Positions 1-11,902 of a DNA stretch of 64,000 nt are shown here, one piece after another. The notes under the pieces were generated by a model. The model was not told the DNA's origin. It worked only from the letters and a program-made list of their open reading frames with translations, and made no database searches. The stretch covers positions 65,456,969-65,520,968 of the forward strand of contig NC_091134.1 in the NCBI RefSeq assembly GCF_041381155.1. Reading direction: 5' to 3'. Positions within the stretch are counted from its first letter, which is position 1. Every line of letters starts with the position of its first letter. The DNA comes from Argopecten irradians. Lineage: Eukaryota > Mollusca > Bivalvia > Pectinida > Pectinidae. The position numbers and the translations under genes were made by a program.

Positions 1-1507
1 CAAAGCAAGGAGAAACCTGAAATGATGTCGGTCTATTTAGGGACTAACTTCATAGTAACCGTAGTACGACAAAGCAAGGAGGAAACCTGAAATGATGTCG
101 GTCTATATAAGGAGTAACTTCATAGTAACCGTAGTACGACAAAGCAAGGAAAAACCTGAAATGATGTCGGTCTATTTAGGGACTAACTTCATAGTAACCG
201 TAGTACGACAAAGCAAGGAGGAACCTGAAATGATGTCGGTCTATTTAGGGACTAACTTCATAGTAACCGTAGTACGACAAAGCAAGGACGAACCTGAAAT
301 GATGTCGGTCTATTTAGGGACTAACTTCATAGTAACCGTAGTACGACAAAGCAAGGACGAACCTGAAATGATGTCGGTCTATTTAGGGACTAACTTCATA
401 GTAACCGTAGTACGACAAAGCAAGGAGGAACCTGAAATGATGTCGGTCTATTTAGGGACTAACTTCATAGTAACCGTAGTACGACAAAGCAAGGAGGAAC
501 CTGAAATGATGTCGGTCTATTTAGGGACTAACTTCATAGTAACCGTAGTACGACAAAGACAGGAGGAACTTGAAATGATGTCGGTCTATTTAGGGAGTAA
601 CTTCATAGTAACCGTAGTACGACAAAGCAAGGAAAAACCTGAAATTATGTCGGTCTATTTAGGGACTAACTTCATAGTAACCGTAGTACGACAAAGCAAG
701 GAGAACCTGAAATGATGTCGGTCTATTTAGGGGACTAACTTCATAGTAACCGTAGTACGACAAAGCAAGGACGAACCTGAAATGATGTCGGTCTATTTAG
801 GGACTAACTTCATAGTAACCGTAGTACGACAAAGCAAGGAGGAACCTGAAATGATGTCGGTCTATTTAGGGACTAACTTCATAGTAACCGTAGTACGACA
901 AAGCAAGGACGAACCTGAAATGATGTCGGTCTATTTAGGGACTAACTTCATAGTAACCGTAGTACGACAAAGCAAGGAGGAACCTGAAATGATGTCGGTC
1001 TATTTAGGGACTAACTTCATAGTAACCGTAGTACGACAAAGCAAGGAGAACCTGAAATGATGCGGTCTATTTAGGGACTAACTTCATAGTAACCGTAGTA
1101 CGACAAAGCAAGGACGAACCTGAAATGATGTCGGTCTATTTAGGGACTAACTTCATAGTAACCGTAGTACGACAAAGCAAGGACGAACCTGAAATGATGT
1201 CGGTCTATTTAGGGGCTAACTTCATAGTAACCGTAGTACGACAAAGCAAGGAGGAACTTGAAATGATGTCGGTCTATTTAGGGACTAACTTCAAAGTAAC
1301 CGTAGTACGACACAAAGCAAGGAGAACCTGAAATGATGTCGGTCTATTTAGGGACTAACTTCATAGTAACCGTAGTACGACAAAGCAAGGAGGAACCTGA
1401 AATGATGTCGGTCTATTTAGGGGCTAACTTCATAGTAACCGTAGTACGACAAAGCAAGGAGGAACTTGAAATGATGTCGGTCTATTTAGGGACTAACTTC
1501 ATAGTAC
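1..1507. repeat. 69-bp satellite array
   Basis: About 22 head-to-tail copies of a 69-bp unit (core GATGTCGGTCTATTTAGGGA) run from the left edge to about 1507, where the last copy breaks off. Copies differ by a few substitutions and rare 1-2 base indels. Because 69 is 3 x 23, one plus-strand frame stays open for up to 207 residues as a 23-residue repeat (MMSVYLGTNFIVTVV...). No signal peptide, domain or coding context supports a protein. The array lies left of the last visible SLC22 exon and is probably inside that gene's next intron or downstream of it. Confidence 0.93.
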
Positions 1508-2316
1508 CGTTAGAATACTTCTTCATTGGTTGTAGATATATTGGTATAATACTAAGAACACCAACACTCAACAGTTTGTTTAAACTATTTTGCCGAAATT
1601 AATTAAAATTTGTATGATTTAAGAGTAAAATGTTTTATTTAATTTACTAGTCATTATAAAAAAACAAAACCCAAAATCTTGAGAAAAAAATTTGCTTTAA
1701 ACGATATAAATTATAAAGTGTACGTGGAATTATTAGAGAAATTCTTTGGAAACAGAATCATTCGGCCCTTAGGAAAGGATTATGTATGGTTTGGGCCCAA
1801 ATCCGTCAAATTTACAAACCTGTTATTTTATTATTTACTTTACAATTTCAAATATCGAATACATCATTGCAGATGTAGTTGACATGGTAACCGTCCAAAT
1901 TATGCATCAATTGAGAATTCGATCAGGCGTATTTTTCTTCTAGAAATCGTAGACCGTATCCTTGAACAAACTTTATATTTCTCCTAAAGATGCATCTTAA
2001 GTGTCTGCATGTTCACAGTAAAAATGCAGTATGCAAGACCACGCTCTATTGTTTATTGCAGCAAGACATGTGAGAATATGTCAATATTGACAGCCTAATT
2101 TATGCATATTTTGGATGATTGCCAGGGAACCAGGGAAAATTGAACTCTAATGATAGAAAGCTATCATCATAGATGCATCATCGATACACTAAATATTTCA
2201 AATACAACTGCATTATATAAAATAAAAAGTTATAAATATACAATAAATCTCAGTGATATTTTCGTTTAGCAACCGCCGTTAAGACTGATTCACAATGTTT
2301 AGTAAGGGGTACTTAC
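1508..2316. other. No gene seen
   Basis: AT-rich sequence between the 69-bp satellite and SLC22-like exon 6. I searched the minus strand for the remaining SLC22 membrane segments and saw none. The 67-residue plus-strand ORF near 1679 resembles nothing I know. Confidence 0.6.
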
Positions 2317-2529
2317 CAGAGAATTAAAACCACAGTAAATCGAAACAAAAGTCTGAAGGATTTAAACACAGGTGTGATCTCATGTTTGCTTTGATGATGC
2401 TGAAGATTAACTTTCCTTATGTCGATTTCTATGGTTTTCCCGTTCACCCGTGCTGCACGCTGTGCAATTCTCATTGCCTCTTTGCCATTTCCTTTGGAGA
2501 GAAACCACCTTGCTGATTCCGGCATGAGA
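2317..2529 (-). CDS. SLC22-like exon 6
   Basis: Acceptor TTTCAG. Encodes LMPESARWFLSKGNGKEAMR, the PESPRWL-type motif of the central cytoplasmic loop, and then enters TM7 (FTVVLILW). Donor GTAAGT, phase 2, so at least one further exon is required. Confidence 0.87.
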
Positions 2530-5500
2530 CTGAAAATCATTTATTTTTTCATAAATACTTTTTATACAATCTTATTCAGTTAATGTAACCTTACATACAT
2601 GTACTTGTATCTACAACAGCCTGGATTTCGAGGACATTTAATGTCGAAAAGTAAAGTGATGAATATTTCACAAGGTATAACCTTGATATATTGATTTTTT
2701 TCATACATACTTTCTGTTATGTGACTTTCATACTTACAACCAATAAAGGAACAATAACACTCCTGGACTCGACACTGCTATTTGGAGTTGTCGCCAGTCT
2801 CGCAGGAAGTAGGCGGCGCCACTGAGAATCACTTCCCCTAGACACCATGCTAATTCCACTGCCACTGCAGCGTGCGACCTGTGGTCGCTGTCGACACTTT
2901 CAAATACTACAAAAAACATGGGTATAAAATTTCCGAAAATTGAAATCAAGAAATAACCAAATATTGCCAACAATAAGAATGATAATACAGGAATAACGAC
3001 AAATGAAAACAAAATATTGCTAATGAAAAACAATGAAAACAAAAACATCATAAAGAGCAAAATCAATAAAAACAGCTAGAAAAATCGACCACTAATTCAA
3101 AACGGAAACATATACAAATAAAAAAAATCAAGAAAAATGTATGGTTTGTGCAAAGATTAAACGGAAATCATATTACTCATTTATTTAAGTTTAATGACAT
3201 AATGTTTATCATGAGTTTGATTTACATACTCTGAACATATTGATACTGGTTATGTACAGTCTAAAGCGTGAATGCATATTTTACAGCAAAATGAACATAC
3301 GTATATTTCAAAAACATCATTCAGCACCTTTTTGAACAAGGTTGTTATGATTTACCAATTATCATAGCTGAACCTATGCAGCTGATAGTGGCTGCTCCCG
3401 AGATGAACCGAAGGGTAACGAACATGATATAGTTTACAGACCAGGCATTTGCTAGAGATGATCCGAAAAGTAATATGGCGCCAATATACATCACGATCTT
3501 TCTTCCCCATCTGGAATAAACCACAAAATACTTAAATGCCAAATTCATCAAAAATAATTGATTTGTATTCTTCCTCGTAGTCAAAACAAAGTATTTTATA
3601 TATCCAGGTTATACTAGTATCATTCCTAAGTACACGATGAGTTGGTTTGAGATCAAACATTTTTAAACACTAATAGTATCGTGTTAAACATGACGTTAAT
3701 AGAACACACATACAGTTATTTGTATGGTACCTTCCCAAAGTGAGAGTGAAGTTGATCATACTTTACAGGAGCGCAAACGTCCTCTACGTGATGTACGACT
3801 GTCGCCGTAAGTCTAGGACAAGTGTTAATTTTATCACAGTTTAACCTACGAATTCGAACAATGGCGTAATTGAATAAGCATGTTCTTATTGCTTTAATGT
3901 AACTTCTAACTAAAAACGATAGCAAAACATACGTTATATTACAATTTTAGTATAAACCTATTTATGTTTGGTATAACAAGTCTTTTACGATAATAAAATC
4001 TGATTTCCTTACGTGTCTCCGACGGAACCAAGCATGAAAGAGCCAAACAGATTACCACCCAAAAACACCATACTGGCATGCTGTGTTAGGACGGCATCGT
4101 CACAGACTAGGTTAAACTACAGACAGATACAAATATTCGTCACGAACTAGGCTACATTAAAGAAAGGAATATGATAAATAGTATAGATTTATTTCTGTTG
4201 ATTTTTATAAATTGATAAATGGAATGCACGACCTTATTAGGTACTAGACATAGTTACAGTGTGACCTTCAACCTTCTAGACAATTAAGATAATGATATGT
4301 TAGGATGGCCTTACATCCGATATAGGAGATCTGGTGAGCTCCCTGGTGTCATATGTCCATGAACTGCAGACGTCTGTCTGTGTGTTGTTTGTACCGTTAA
4401 TGAACACATCAACTGAGCACTGTGACGTATTCAGCGTTACATAGGACTTAATGTCACCAAAGTGGTTCTGTTCTATGTAGCTAGTAACATTGTTCTTGAG
4501 CGCGTCTTTTTCGAGTTGTATCTGGCACCTGTTAATTAAAAGATATTGAATGTAATTAACTACATTGAATAAAACTGAATTATGTTTTCACAATGACATC
4601 AAATAAATTTAGGCTTACTGAAATAATTGTTTCTACAAGAATGCCTGACCAGTAGCCGTTTTTAGACACGTATGACTTACCAGTAGTCATATCTTACCGG
4701 TAGCAGCAGTACAAAGCACAACGCTCGAGGACTTCAAAGCACACATCCCCTACACAGTCCATGAAGCTTTCACATCCATATAATTACAACAAATATGTTT
4801 ATTGTTTTTTTCACATCCACTATAACTGAAGAAACACAATGTGTTAATTGTTTTTTAGTAAAACCAAAGCCACATAATCGTCGACTACGATTGAGTGGTC
4901 TAACCACAATAAGATATCTAGACACGATATGACTTACCAGTAGTCATATCTAGACACGATATGACTTACCAGTAGTCATATTTAGACACGATATGACTTA
5001 CCAGTAGTCATATTTAGACACGATATGACTTACCAGTAGTCATATTGAGACACGATATGACTTATCAGTAGTCATATTGAGACACAATATGACTTATCAG
5101 TAGTCATATTGAGACACAATATGACTTACCAGTAGTCATATTGAGACACAATATGACTTACCAGTGACCATGTCTAGACACGATTTGACTTGCCAGAGAC
5201 CATTTTACATGTTTAGAAACGATATATCTTACCTGTGGTCATGTCTAGACACATTATGACTTACCAGTGACCATATCTAGACACGATATGACTTACCAGT
5301 GACCATGTCTAGACACGACATGACTTACCAGTGACCATGTCTAAACACGAAATGACTTACCAGTGACCATGTTTAGAAACGATATGACTTACCAGTAACC
5401 ATGTTTAGTCACAATATGACTTATCAGTGACCATGTTTTGACACAATATGACTTACCAGTGATCATTTTTTGACACGATATGACTTACCAGTGACCATGT

Positions 5501-6109
5501 TTAGACACGATATGACTTACCAGTGACCATGTTTAGACACAATATGACTTACCAGTGATCATGTTTAGACACAATATAACTTACCAGCGATCATTTTTTG
5601 ACACGATATGACTTACCAGTGACCATGTTTAGACACGATATGACCTACCAGTGACCATGTTTAGACACGTTATGACTTACCAGTGATCATTTTTTGAACG
5701 ATGTGACTTACCAGTGACCATGTTTAGACACGTTATGACTCACCAGTGATCTTTTTGACACGATATGATTACAGTGATCATGTTAGACACGATATGACTT
5801 ACAGTGATCATTTTGACACGTATGACTTACCGGTGACCATGTTTAGACACGATATGACGATATGACCTACCAGTGACCATGTTTAGACACGTTATGACTT
5901 ACCAGTGATCATTTTTAGACATGATATGATTTACCTGTGGCCACGTCTAGACGCAATATGACTTACCAGTGGTCATGATTAGATAGAATGAAAACTGGTA
6001 GCAATGCCTGTATCGATATCAAAATCTGCGGGAACATCACCAACATGACAAGTACTATTTGATATCTGCCGAACCCTCCAATTTCCTTAACAATGTCGTC
6101 AAACTGCAT
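2317..6109 (-). CDS. SLC22-family organic ion transporter (5' two thirds, six exons)
   Basis: Six minus-strand exons join in frame at every junction (143, 214, 104, 155, 169 and 213 nt; about 332 residues). The predicted protein begins MQFDDIVKEIGGFGRYQ, the usual SLC22 start, followed by TM1. Next comes a large cysteine-bearing extracellular loop with several N-glycosylation sequons (NVT, NTS, NGT, NNT). It ends with CSSWTYDTRE, and the next exon opens FNLVCDD, both hallmarks of organic cation/anion transporters. TM2 follows, then the MFS loop GSVGDTWGRK (Thr where the family usually has Arg), TM3-TM6, and the cytoplasmic PESARWFLSKG motif. Family members are about 540-600 residues, so roughly the last 40% (TM7-TM12) is missing and presumably lies beyond the left edge. 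A plasma-membrane facilitator of organic ions is inferred from family; the substrate is unknown. Confidence 0.9.
2738..2906 (-). CDS. SLC22-like exon 5
   Basis: Acceptor TTTGTAG after a T-rich tract. Encodes VFESVDSDHRSHAAVAVE and TM5-TM6 with RDWRQLQIAVSSPG, a typical SLC22 stretch. Donor GTAAGT, phase 2. Confidence 0.87.
3356..3510 (-). CDS. SLC22-like exon 4
   Basis: Acceptor TTCCAG. Completes GDTWGRKIVMY, then TM3 and TM4 (LRFISGAATISCIG). Donor GTAAAT, phase 1. Confidence 0.85.
4013..4116 (-). CDS. SLC22-like exon 3
   Basis: Acceptor CTGTAG, encodes FNLVCDDAVLTQHASM and TM2 up to GSVGD, donor GTAAGG in phase 2. FNLVCD is the family-wide motif following the big loop. Confidence 0.88.
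4315..4528 (-). CDS. SLC22-like exon 2 (extracellular loop)
   Basis: Acceptor AACAG, phase 2 in and phase 0 out (TCGGAT|GTAAGG). It encodes CQIQLEKDALKNNVTSYIEQ through CSSWTYDTRELTRSPISD, the glycosylated loop between TM1 and TM2. Confidence 0.88.
4915..5960. repeat. 32-bp minisatellite made of SLC22 exon-1 splice-donor copies
   Basis: About 33 tandem units of 31-32 bp. On the minus strand each contains CACTG|GTAAGTCATAT followed by GTGTCTAAACATG, i.e. the last bases of exon 1, its donor and the first intron bases. The real exon-1 junction at 5967/5966 is the first unit in transcription order. An outlying unit sits near 4661-4690. Spacing is disturbed between about 5690 and 5860. Confidence 0.9.
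5967..6109 (-). CDS. SLC22-like exon 1
   Basis: Coding exon 1 holds the start codon at 6109-6107 and encodes 47 residues, MQFDDIVKEIGGFGRYQ then TM1. It ends in phase 2 (TG|GTAAGT) within the Trp of NHDHW. The donor is the first of a long series of donor-like repeat units. The start is chosen because the N-terminus matches the family; an untranslated exon may lie upstream. Confidence 0.88.
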
Positions 6110-6647
6110 CCTGAAACTTTTGATGGAAGACGAAATTCTAACATGAGAAAGATATCAATATTTTATTTTATCACAGGTTAAGATATGGAATGTTCTGCTG
6201 TGAGGTAGATGTTAGTGAAGGGATTAAATGGAGATGCCATTGTTGCTAAGTAAACAAACATTGGTAGTAAGTATTCTAATCACACTAATGTAAACTTAGT
6301 ACTAGAGAAAACTACTATAGTAATACAAAGTCTCTTCCAAAAGGACCGTACAATAATAATTTTTGTTTAAGTGATATTGGGGCCGTCTGATACAGGATAA
6401 GAAGTATCTCGTAACGAAGCAACTTGTGTAAACTAACCACAGGAAGAAACAACCAGATAGGAGTTAATAATGTAAGTGATACGCGTAATAAACAATCCTG
6501 ATGAGAGAGGGGACAACGTCACCCATTGGAGGTTATTACAGAATTTTGAAATAGCAAAACTGAATTCAAGGTAAAAAAAAAAAGACGTTAAAAGTTAGGC
6601 ATACATACAGACAACATCGATATGAAATGTTAAGCATGATATATAGA
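6110..6647. other. Sequence upstream of SLC22-like exon 1
   Basis: No further exon recognised. A TTTCAG directly before the start codon could be the acceptor of a 5' UTR exon, but this is weak. No clear TATA element was identified. Confidence 0.45.
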
Positions 6648-6814
6648 GGTTCCTCAACAAGTGACTGATGTTTATTATGTTTATCAAACTCGAGTTAGTT
6701 AATTTTCAAATTTTGAAAAGACAAGAGCTTTAGCGAGTGTCTTTTAAAATTTTGAAAATTAACTAACGAGAGTTTAGATAAATATGATAAACAACAGTCA
6801 CACGTTGGGGAACT
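6648..6814. repeat. Near-perfect inverted repeat (hairpin)
   Basis: Two arms of about 70-75 bp meet near 6732. The left arm (TTAGTTAATTTTCAAA and flanks) matches the reverse complement of the right arm with few mismatches. The short loop and absence of coding content suggest a small foldback or MITE relic. Confidence 0.75.
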
Positions 6815-8574
6815 TATTTATCATAACTCTAAATTTATACCGTGGTGACTAGTTTCTCGTCTTTTCAGGGAAACTTACCCCGATACAATTTGCAGTGACA
6901 TCTTTCCGCCATAAAATATAGTGCCCAAATAGAGAGCCATTATTCGATTGTTTAATACTTTGAATAAGCAACTACACTGTACCTGTTAAACAGTAAATAC
7001 GATTTGTAATTAAATCGATTTTTCAGATGCGATATTGTAATAACACTCATTGTTAGATTTCTTTTGATGAATTGTGGTCCAAAATGTGCAGGTTTTGGAA
7101 GTCAATGTTAGTATTTTACAAGACAAAACAACACTTATTATGTGTCTTAAGTGGACTAAGATATCGAAAAGTCATTTTTTTTCTTCAGTAATCAATTGTT
7201 CCTCTTTGATTGGTCAGTATGAGAATTACGGCGCATATAACTTTAATATCTACATGAATTAAACATTAATATGACTTCAACAATTCATATATTTACATTA
7301 CCACTGCACAGTACCTATTTGTTGCTACTAAACCCATTGTGTATTTTCCAGTATTTACATTGGCAGTTAGGCTCTTGCGTACTGTTACCACATTCAGAGT
7401 TCAATAGGTCAAGAAATGACTGGGTTTTACCAATCTCTCCCAGAGTTCATATCGGTCCCCACATGCAATCTGTCAATAGTGATTGTTTTTGAAACGGCGG
7501 ACGTCGTATGCAAATCATGACTATTTACTTACAAGTAAATCTTATGTATCCGCAAAATAATGCAGTATTTTTTAGCTTGATATTGAATGATCAAATTGTA
7601 ATGGGACTGAAGGCAGCCAGATATTTCAGTAAACATATTTTTTATTCATATATTCACACTCTACACTCTATCCAATCCCAAAACACCCATTAGGAAGATT
7701 TTTATATATATATATTATTTTAATCAGTAATACATATAAATAACAATACATTTCCCATTCGCATATCTAGGGCTTTCATTCGATTTCCATATTTGTTATA
7801 TTTTAGTTGAAATTTACCTCACTCTTCTCTCTTACCTAATAACAGATGTATTAAGAATTTGCGCTTGCATACATGTACTTCAATCAGTCGTCGCATCCAC
7901 TCAAAAATATATACAATGAAGTTAATTTGAATTAATTTCCACAACAGTTTATAAATATATCAAGGGAGATAACTCTTACATAAAATAGTCAGAACGGAGA
8001 CTGCCATTCATTCCGTTTCATTCTAATATTCCGGGAAAAAACCAACACATTTACTCATATGGAACACCATATTCACCTAACTTGCACCACTCTCTGCATC
8101 TTTTATACAGATATATATTTAACATTCATACATAATAACAATACTTATTGTTACAGTAATACTGCATAGTAATTGGATTGTTTGTGTAATTAAATAATAA
8201 TAATGATGATAAATATAGAATCACACATAAAATCATTATTTGAAGGATATTTTATAATAATAATGATAATAATACAGGAGGACACATAAAATCATTCTTT
8301 GAAGGACATTTTGGGAAATATATATTCCAAATGAAAAAGTCATAATGAGGTAAAAAGACATAATGAGTATAGAAAGGGAAAACCTTTCAAAATTAGAAAT
8401 TATAGGCCTATTTTGAAAAGAAAAAAATGTGCAAAACTCACAGTATGATATATTGAATAAGAATTTGGTGCATTGGCAAATATATGAAGAAAAAGAAGGC
8501 TGATCTGGAAAAAAAATCAGTGGTCCGCAGTTGTTTCGGGTTCGAATATTATCTTTCAGTGTCTTACTTCCGAT
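6815..8574. other. No gene seen
   Basis: AT-rich intergenic sequence. The short plus-strand ORFs at 7074-7693 have no recognisable domain, signal peptide or conserved motif, and I do not regard them as genes. Confidence 0.6.
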
Positions 8575-8579
8575 ATATC

Positions 8580-9036
8580 GTACGGCATGTGGACCGAGAC
8601 CACAATTAACTCTGCTATATGTTTCATTGTAACGTTAAAATTCATAATAAATTCCCAAAATTTTGTTGACAGGTTTCCATCTAACTTGGTCAAGGTCAAT
8701 ATCCGAGGAACAAATTCTGAAAGTTTCAACCTAGCATGACCGGCATTTTCTCAAGATATCTTTCATCAGGTGTGACCATGTGCCAATTATATACATCCGG
8801 GTCATGGGTTGGGGTCAAAACAGGACTTTTTACACAGGATCATGGAGCAATAAAAACATAAGAAAATTCAGTATTTTACACTATAACAGTTAATTTGACA
8901 TATACACTACACATCTAAATTAAATTTGTTGGCAAATACCAAGTTCACATGGGCATGCTGCATGTTTTCATAAAATACATACATTTCTGAAGGGACTTCA
9001 TTCGTATGTAATTGTGGTCTCAGTCCATGTGTGTCA
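8580..9036. mobile_element. Candidate MITE with about 28-bp terminal inverted repeats
   Basis: The sequence at 8584-8608 (CATGTGGACCGAGACCACAA) is nearly the reverse complement of 9007-9033. The arms are separated by about 400 bp of non-coding DNA. This fits a small non-autonomous DNA transposon; no target-site duplication could be fixed. Confidence 0.5.
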
Positions 9037-9040
9037 ACAA

Positions 9041-9639
9041 TGTTGTTCACGTTTGATTTGTGGTGTTAAGCAATATTAAAGGTAGGTACACTTTGAAAGG
9101 AGCAGTTTGTCTAATTTTAATTTTATAAAAAATGGTATTAATGTGTTATAAATGGTAATTTATTTTCCGACATAATATTATAATGCAGTCTGCACCGCGT
9201 GTTTTCATGGTGAATTTCCATATGTTCCCTATCTTTTAAATTTTCACTTTTTAAAATTTACGTATATATGTATTATTTAGTTTACATAAATATAATATTT
9301 CTTGTACATTTGGGTTATTGATTTATGTTTTAGTAAATCTCTAGGTTCAGATGTCATTATCGATGTTTACCACGTGTTCTAGCAAGTGTTAATATAGCGG
9401 AATATTAATCTGTCCGTGATTATGACGTCACTGTAAACAAATTTTTTTATGTAAGTAGGTCACATATGTATGTATTGTTTAGGCTATTTGTTTTGTTGTA
9501 GTGTGAATGATGTTTTGTTTTTAATTTCAGTTACTAAAGAGGTGTTTGACCTGTTATAGTGGAGCCTAGAAGTTATGAAGAGATCATGGTTTGGAGAAAA
9601 ATGTTTTCAGTGTGAACAGAGACGTGTTTCTGGTGTGGA
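9041..9639. other. No gene seen
   Basis: AT-rich sequence with no coding, RNA or repeat signal that I can support. Confidence 0.55.
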
Positions 9640-11370
9640 TTGGATTTATTCTGGCAGAGAATGAAGAAAAGTTTTATCTACTGGAGCCAATGTCTTATTT
9701 CTGTGTTTATTGATTTCCGCTAGCATCAACAAATATTGTTTTAATATTGAGAAGATGTTTACCTGTTTGGTTCTTGCATCACTTAAGAAATAGCATTTAT
9801 ATATTGAAAATCCTATGATGGATAGTATCAGATTAATATCAACATATTTTGTGTATTGTATTTTATAGCCAATTACTATATTTTTCAAAGTGAACATGTT
9901 TTTTTATATCCTATTTTTGCAAAGATTTCATTAATAACTCTTTGGAAATTTGCCAAATAAGGACGTTTTATGAAAAAGTGATCATAATCTTCAATCTCAT
10001 TATTACATACATTACAATAGGGTTCCAGCTTTATTTTCCATTGAAAAAGTAATTGTTTTGTTGTCAATATTTTATTCAATAACTTGTATCTAAATTCTTT
10101 TAGTTTTTTTGTCTTTTAATTTTTGAAAGATAAATATGCAGGCATTTTTAAGATGATTTTGTGTAATGTCAAGGCAATTTATCCAGTACAGATATGCTGT
10201 TGGTTTTTCTGATAGAATTTGTATGAAATGTCTGTATATATTAATATTTTTGCTTTTTGTGATGTCCAAGTTAGAATGTTTTGGTACAGAGAGTGCAATT
10301 TTCTTGTCTTTTTTATATGTATGTTTTCTAATCTTATACTGTTGTCTTTGATTTTCTGTATCCAATTTGTGGGTATTGATTTCTTTATTTGGCTGATCTC
10401 GCTCATCCAGTTGGTTTTATTTTTCAATTTTTCAAGTAATATTTGTTCGCTTATATTTCCATGGTTATCCAAAATGTCTTTTATAGTTATGATATCATCT
10501 TTTATCCATTTTCTAAAACATAAACATTTTCCTTTGAATTTTATATACTTATTTCCCCAAATTATTTGGGATAGAATATCTTTGTAGTCTTTTGGTGAAC
10601 TATTGTTTTCTTTAATTAGAATGAATGATGATAATATTTCATAATAGAAGGGTGATATCACATCTTTCGATTTTTTTTTTAATTTTTAAGGTTATCTAAG
10701 TTCATTTTACATACAAGCAAATCTTCCCCATATTTGTCAAATTGCAATTTAGGGGTCAATTTCCATAGAGCGTTATTATTTGTCATGTATTTTTTAATCC
10801 AACTAATTCTGATAGTGTTTATATGTGATTTTATGTCAATTAGATTTAATCCACCTTCAATATAGCTTCTTATCATTGTTTTTCTTTTGATCTTTTCTCT
10901 CTTTCCTTCCCAAACATATTCATAGATTAACTTTTCAATTATTGTAATAATATGTGCGGGAATATAAATAACTGAATAAAGATAAGTTAGTTGTGGTAGT
11001 AGTAGTGATTTTACAATTTGTATTCTCCCGATGAATGTTAAATTTCTTATTTTCCATATATTTATTGTCTTTTTAACTTTTTCTATTTTTTCTTGCCAGT
11101 TTTTTCCCATCATGTCTTCTATATTTAATCCAAAATATACCCCAAGGGCTTTAATTGAAGTCTCGGACCAGTCAATGTCCTCAAAATTATTTTCAATCAT
11201 ACACTGTAGTTTGGTTTCCTAATCTGAGGCCTTTTGATATTTCCCTGTTAAAGATCAAACCAGAATATGTTCCAAATGTTTCAATAATATTTAGTGCTTT
11301 TTGAATATCTTGTTTGGACTTTAAAAATAAAGTGGTGTCATCTGCTAATTGTGAAATCTTATAAGGTCTT
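9640..11370 (-). mobile_element. 5'-truncated L1-like LINE (RT C-terminal half)
   Basis: The minus strand encodes the end of a reverse-transcriptase ORF. An ISQLADDTTLFLKS block (the LINE ADD catalytic box, near 11346-11338) comes first. It is followed by ALGVYFGLNIEDMMGKNW, a W..R.LT..GRI region, YEYVWEGKREKIKRK and GGLNLIDIKSH, the thumb and connection region typical of L1-type elements. Further on are the Cys-rich YCNVCNNEIEDYDHF segment (10030-9950) and a C-terminal IYKC block near 9790. The reading frame changes between about 11200, 10670, 10080 and 9890, so the copy is dead. The 5' truncation at about 11370 is typical of target-primed insertion. Confidence 0.85.
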
Positions 11371-11867
11371 TCCTGTGTTCTGTGTTTCCTGTGTTAGGAA
11401 GAAATTTTATTTCCGTAACAGACATTCCATTTTTGGTCAGCTACTCATATTGGAAAGTGGTCTAAATCACTTGAACTTTTGCAAATAAAGAGCGATAGCA
11501 CTGAGCTTTTGCCGAATGAAGATCACGTTTGTCAGATCATAAGAGCATTTAAACCACCTGATTACATAATGAGCTTACTTCAAAGCATCATATCCATGGT
11601 GATAACCCATGATTCCGCTCCCCATATGTAGAAAAAAAAATGGCAGCCGCAGACTGAAGCTGTCCGTGTGTGGGATTGGATTTTTAAGATTTAGTTGTTT
11701 TTTCTTATATTTTATGTACGGGTTACCTTAGTAGTGCTTCGCACTTCGTGCCCTTATTATATCAGAACTGACAGTCGTTTACAGGAAAATGATACAAATG
11801 GAAACTTACAATATGTACTAAAGAATGTAGTATGTGTCCGAAATATTTTTTCAGGAATCTTGAAATT

Positions 11868-11902
11868 TTGCTGGGAATTGTGGGGACCGCAATGGACCCT
11901 GG
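11868..11902. repeat. Dispersed repeat fragment shared with 41808-41844
   Basis: A block of about 33 bp beginning GTGGGGACCGCAATG and ending CCTGGGAGAGATT occurs here and again near 41814-41844 with a single difference, in the same orientation. It marks an interspersed repeat family of unknown type. Confidence 0.7.

Noticed and set aside
92-1602. Repeat-encoded MMSVYLGTNFIVTVV proteins as genes
   Set aside because: A 69-bp satellite with a period divisible by three explains the frames; no promoter, signal or domain.
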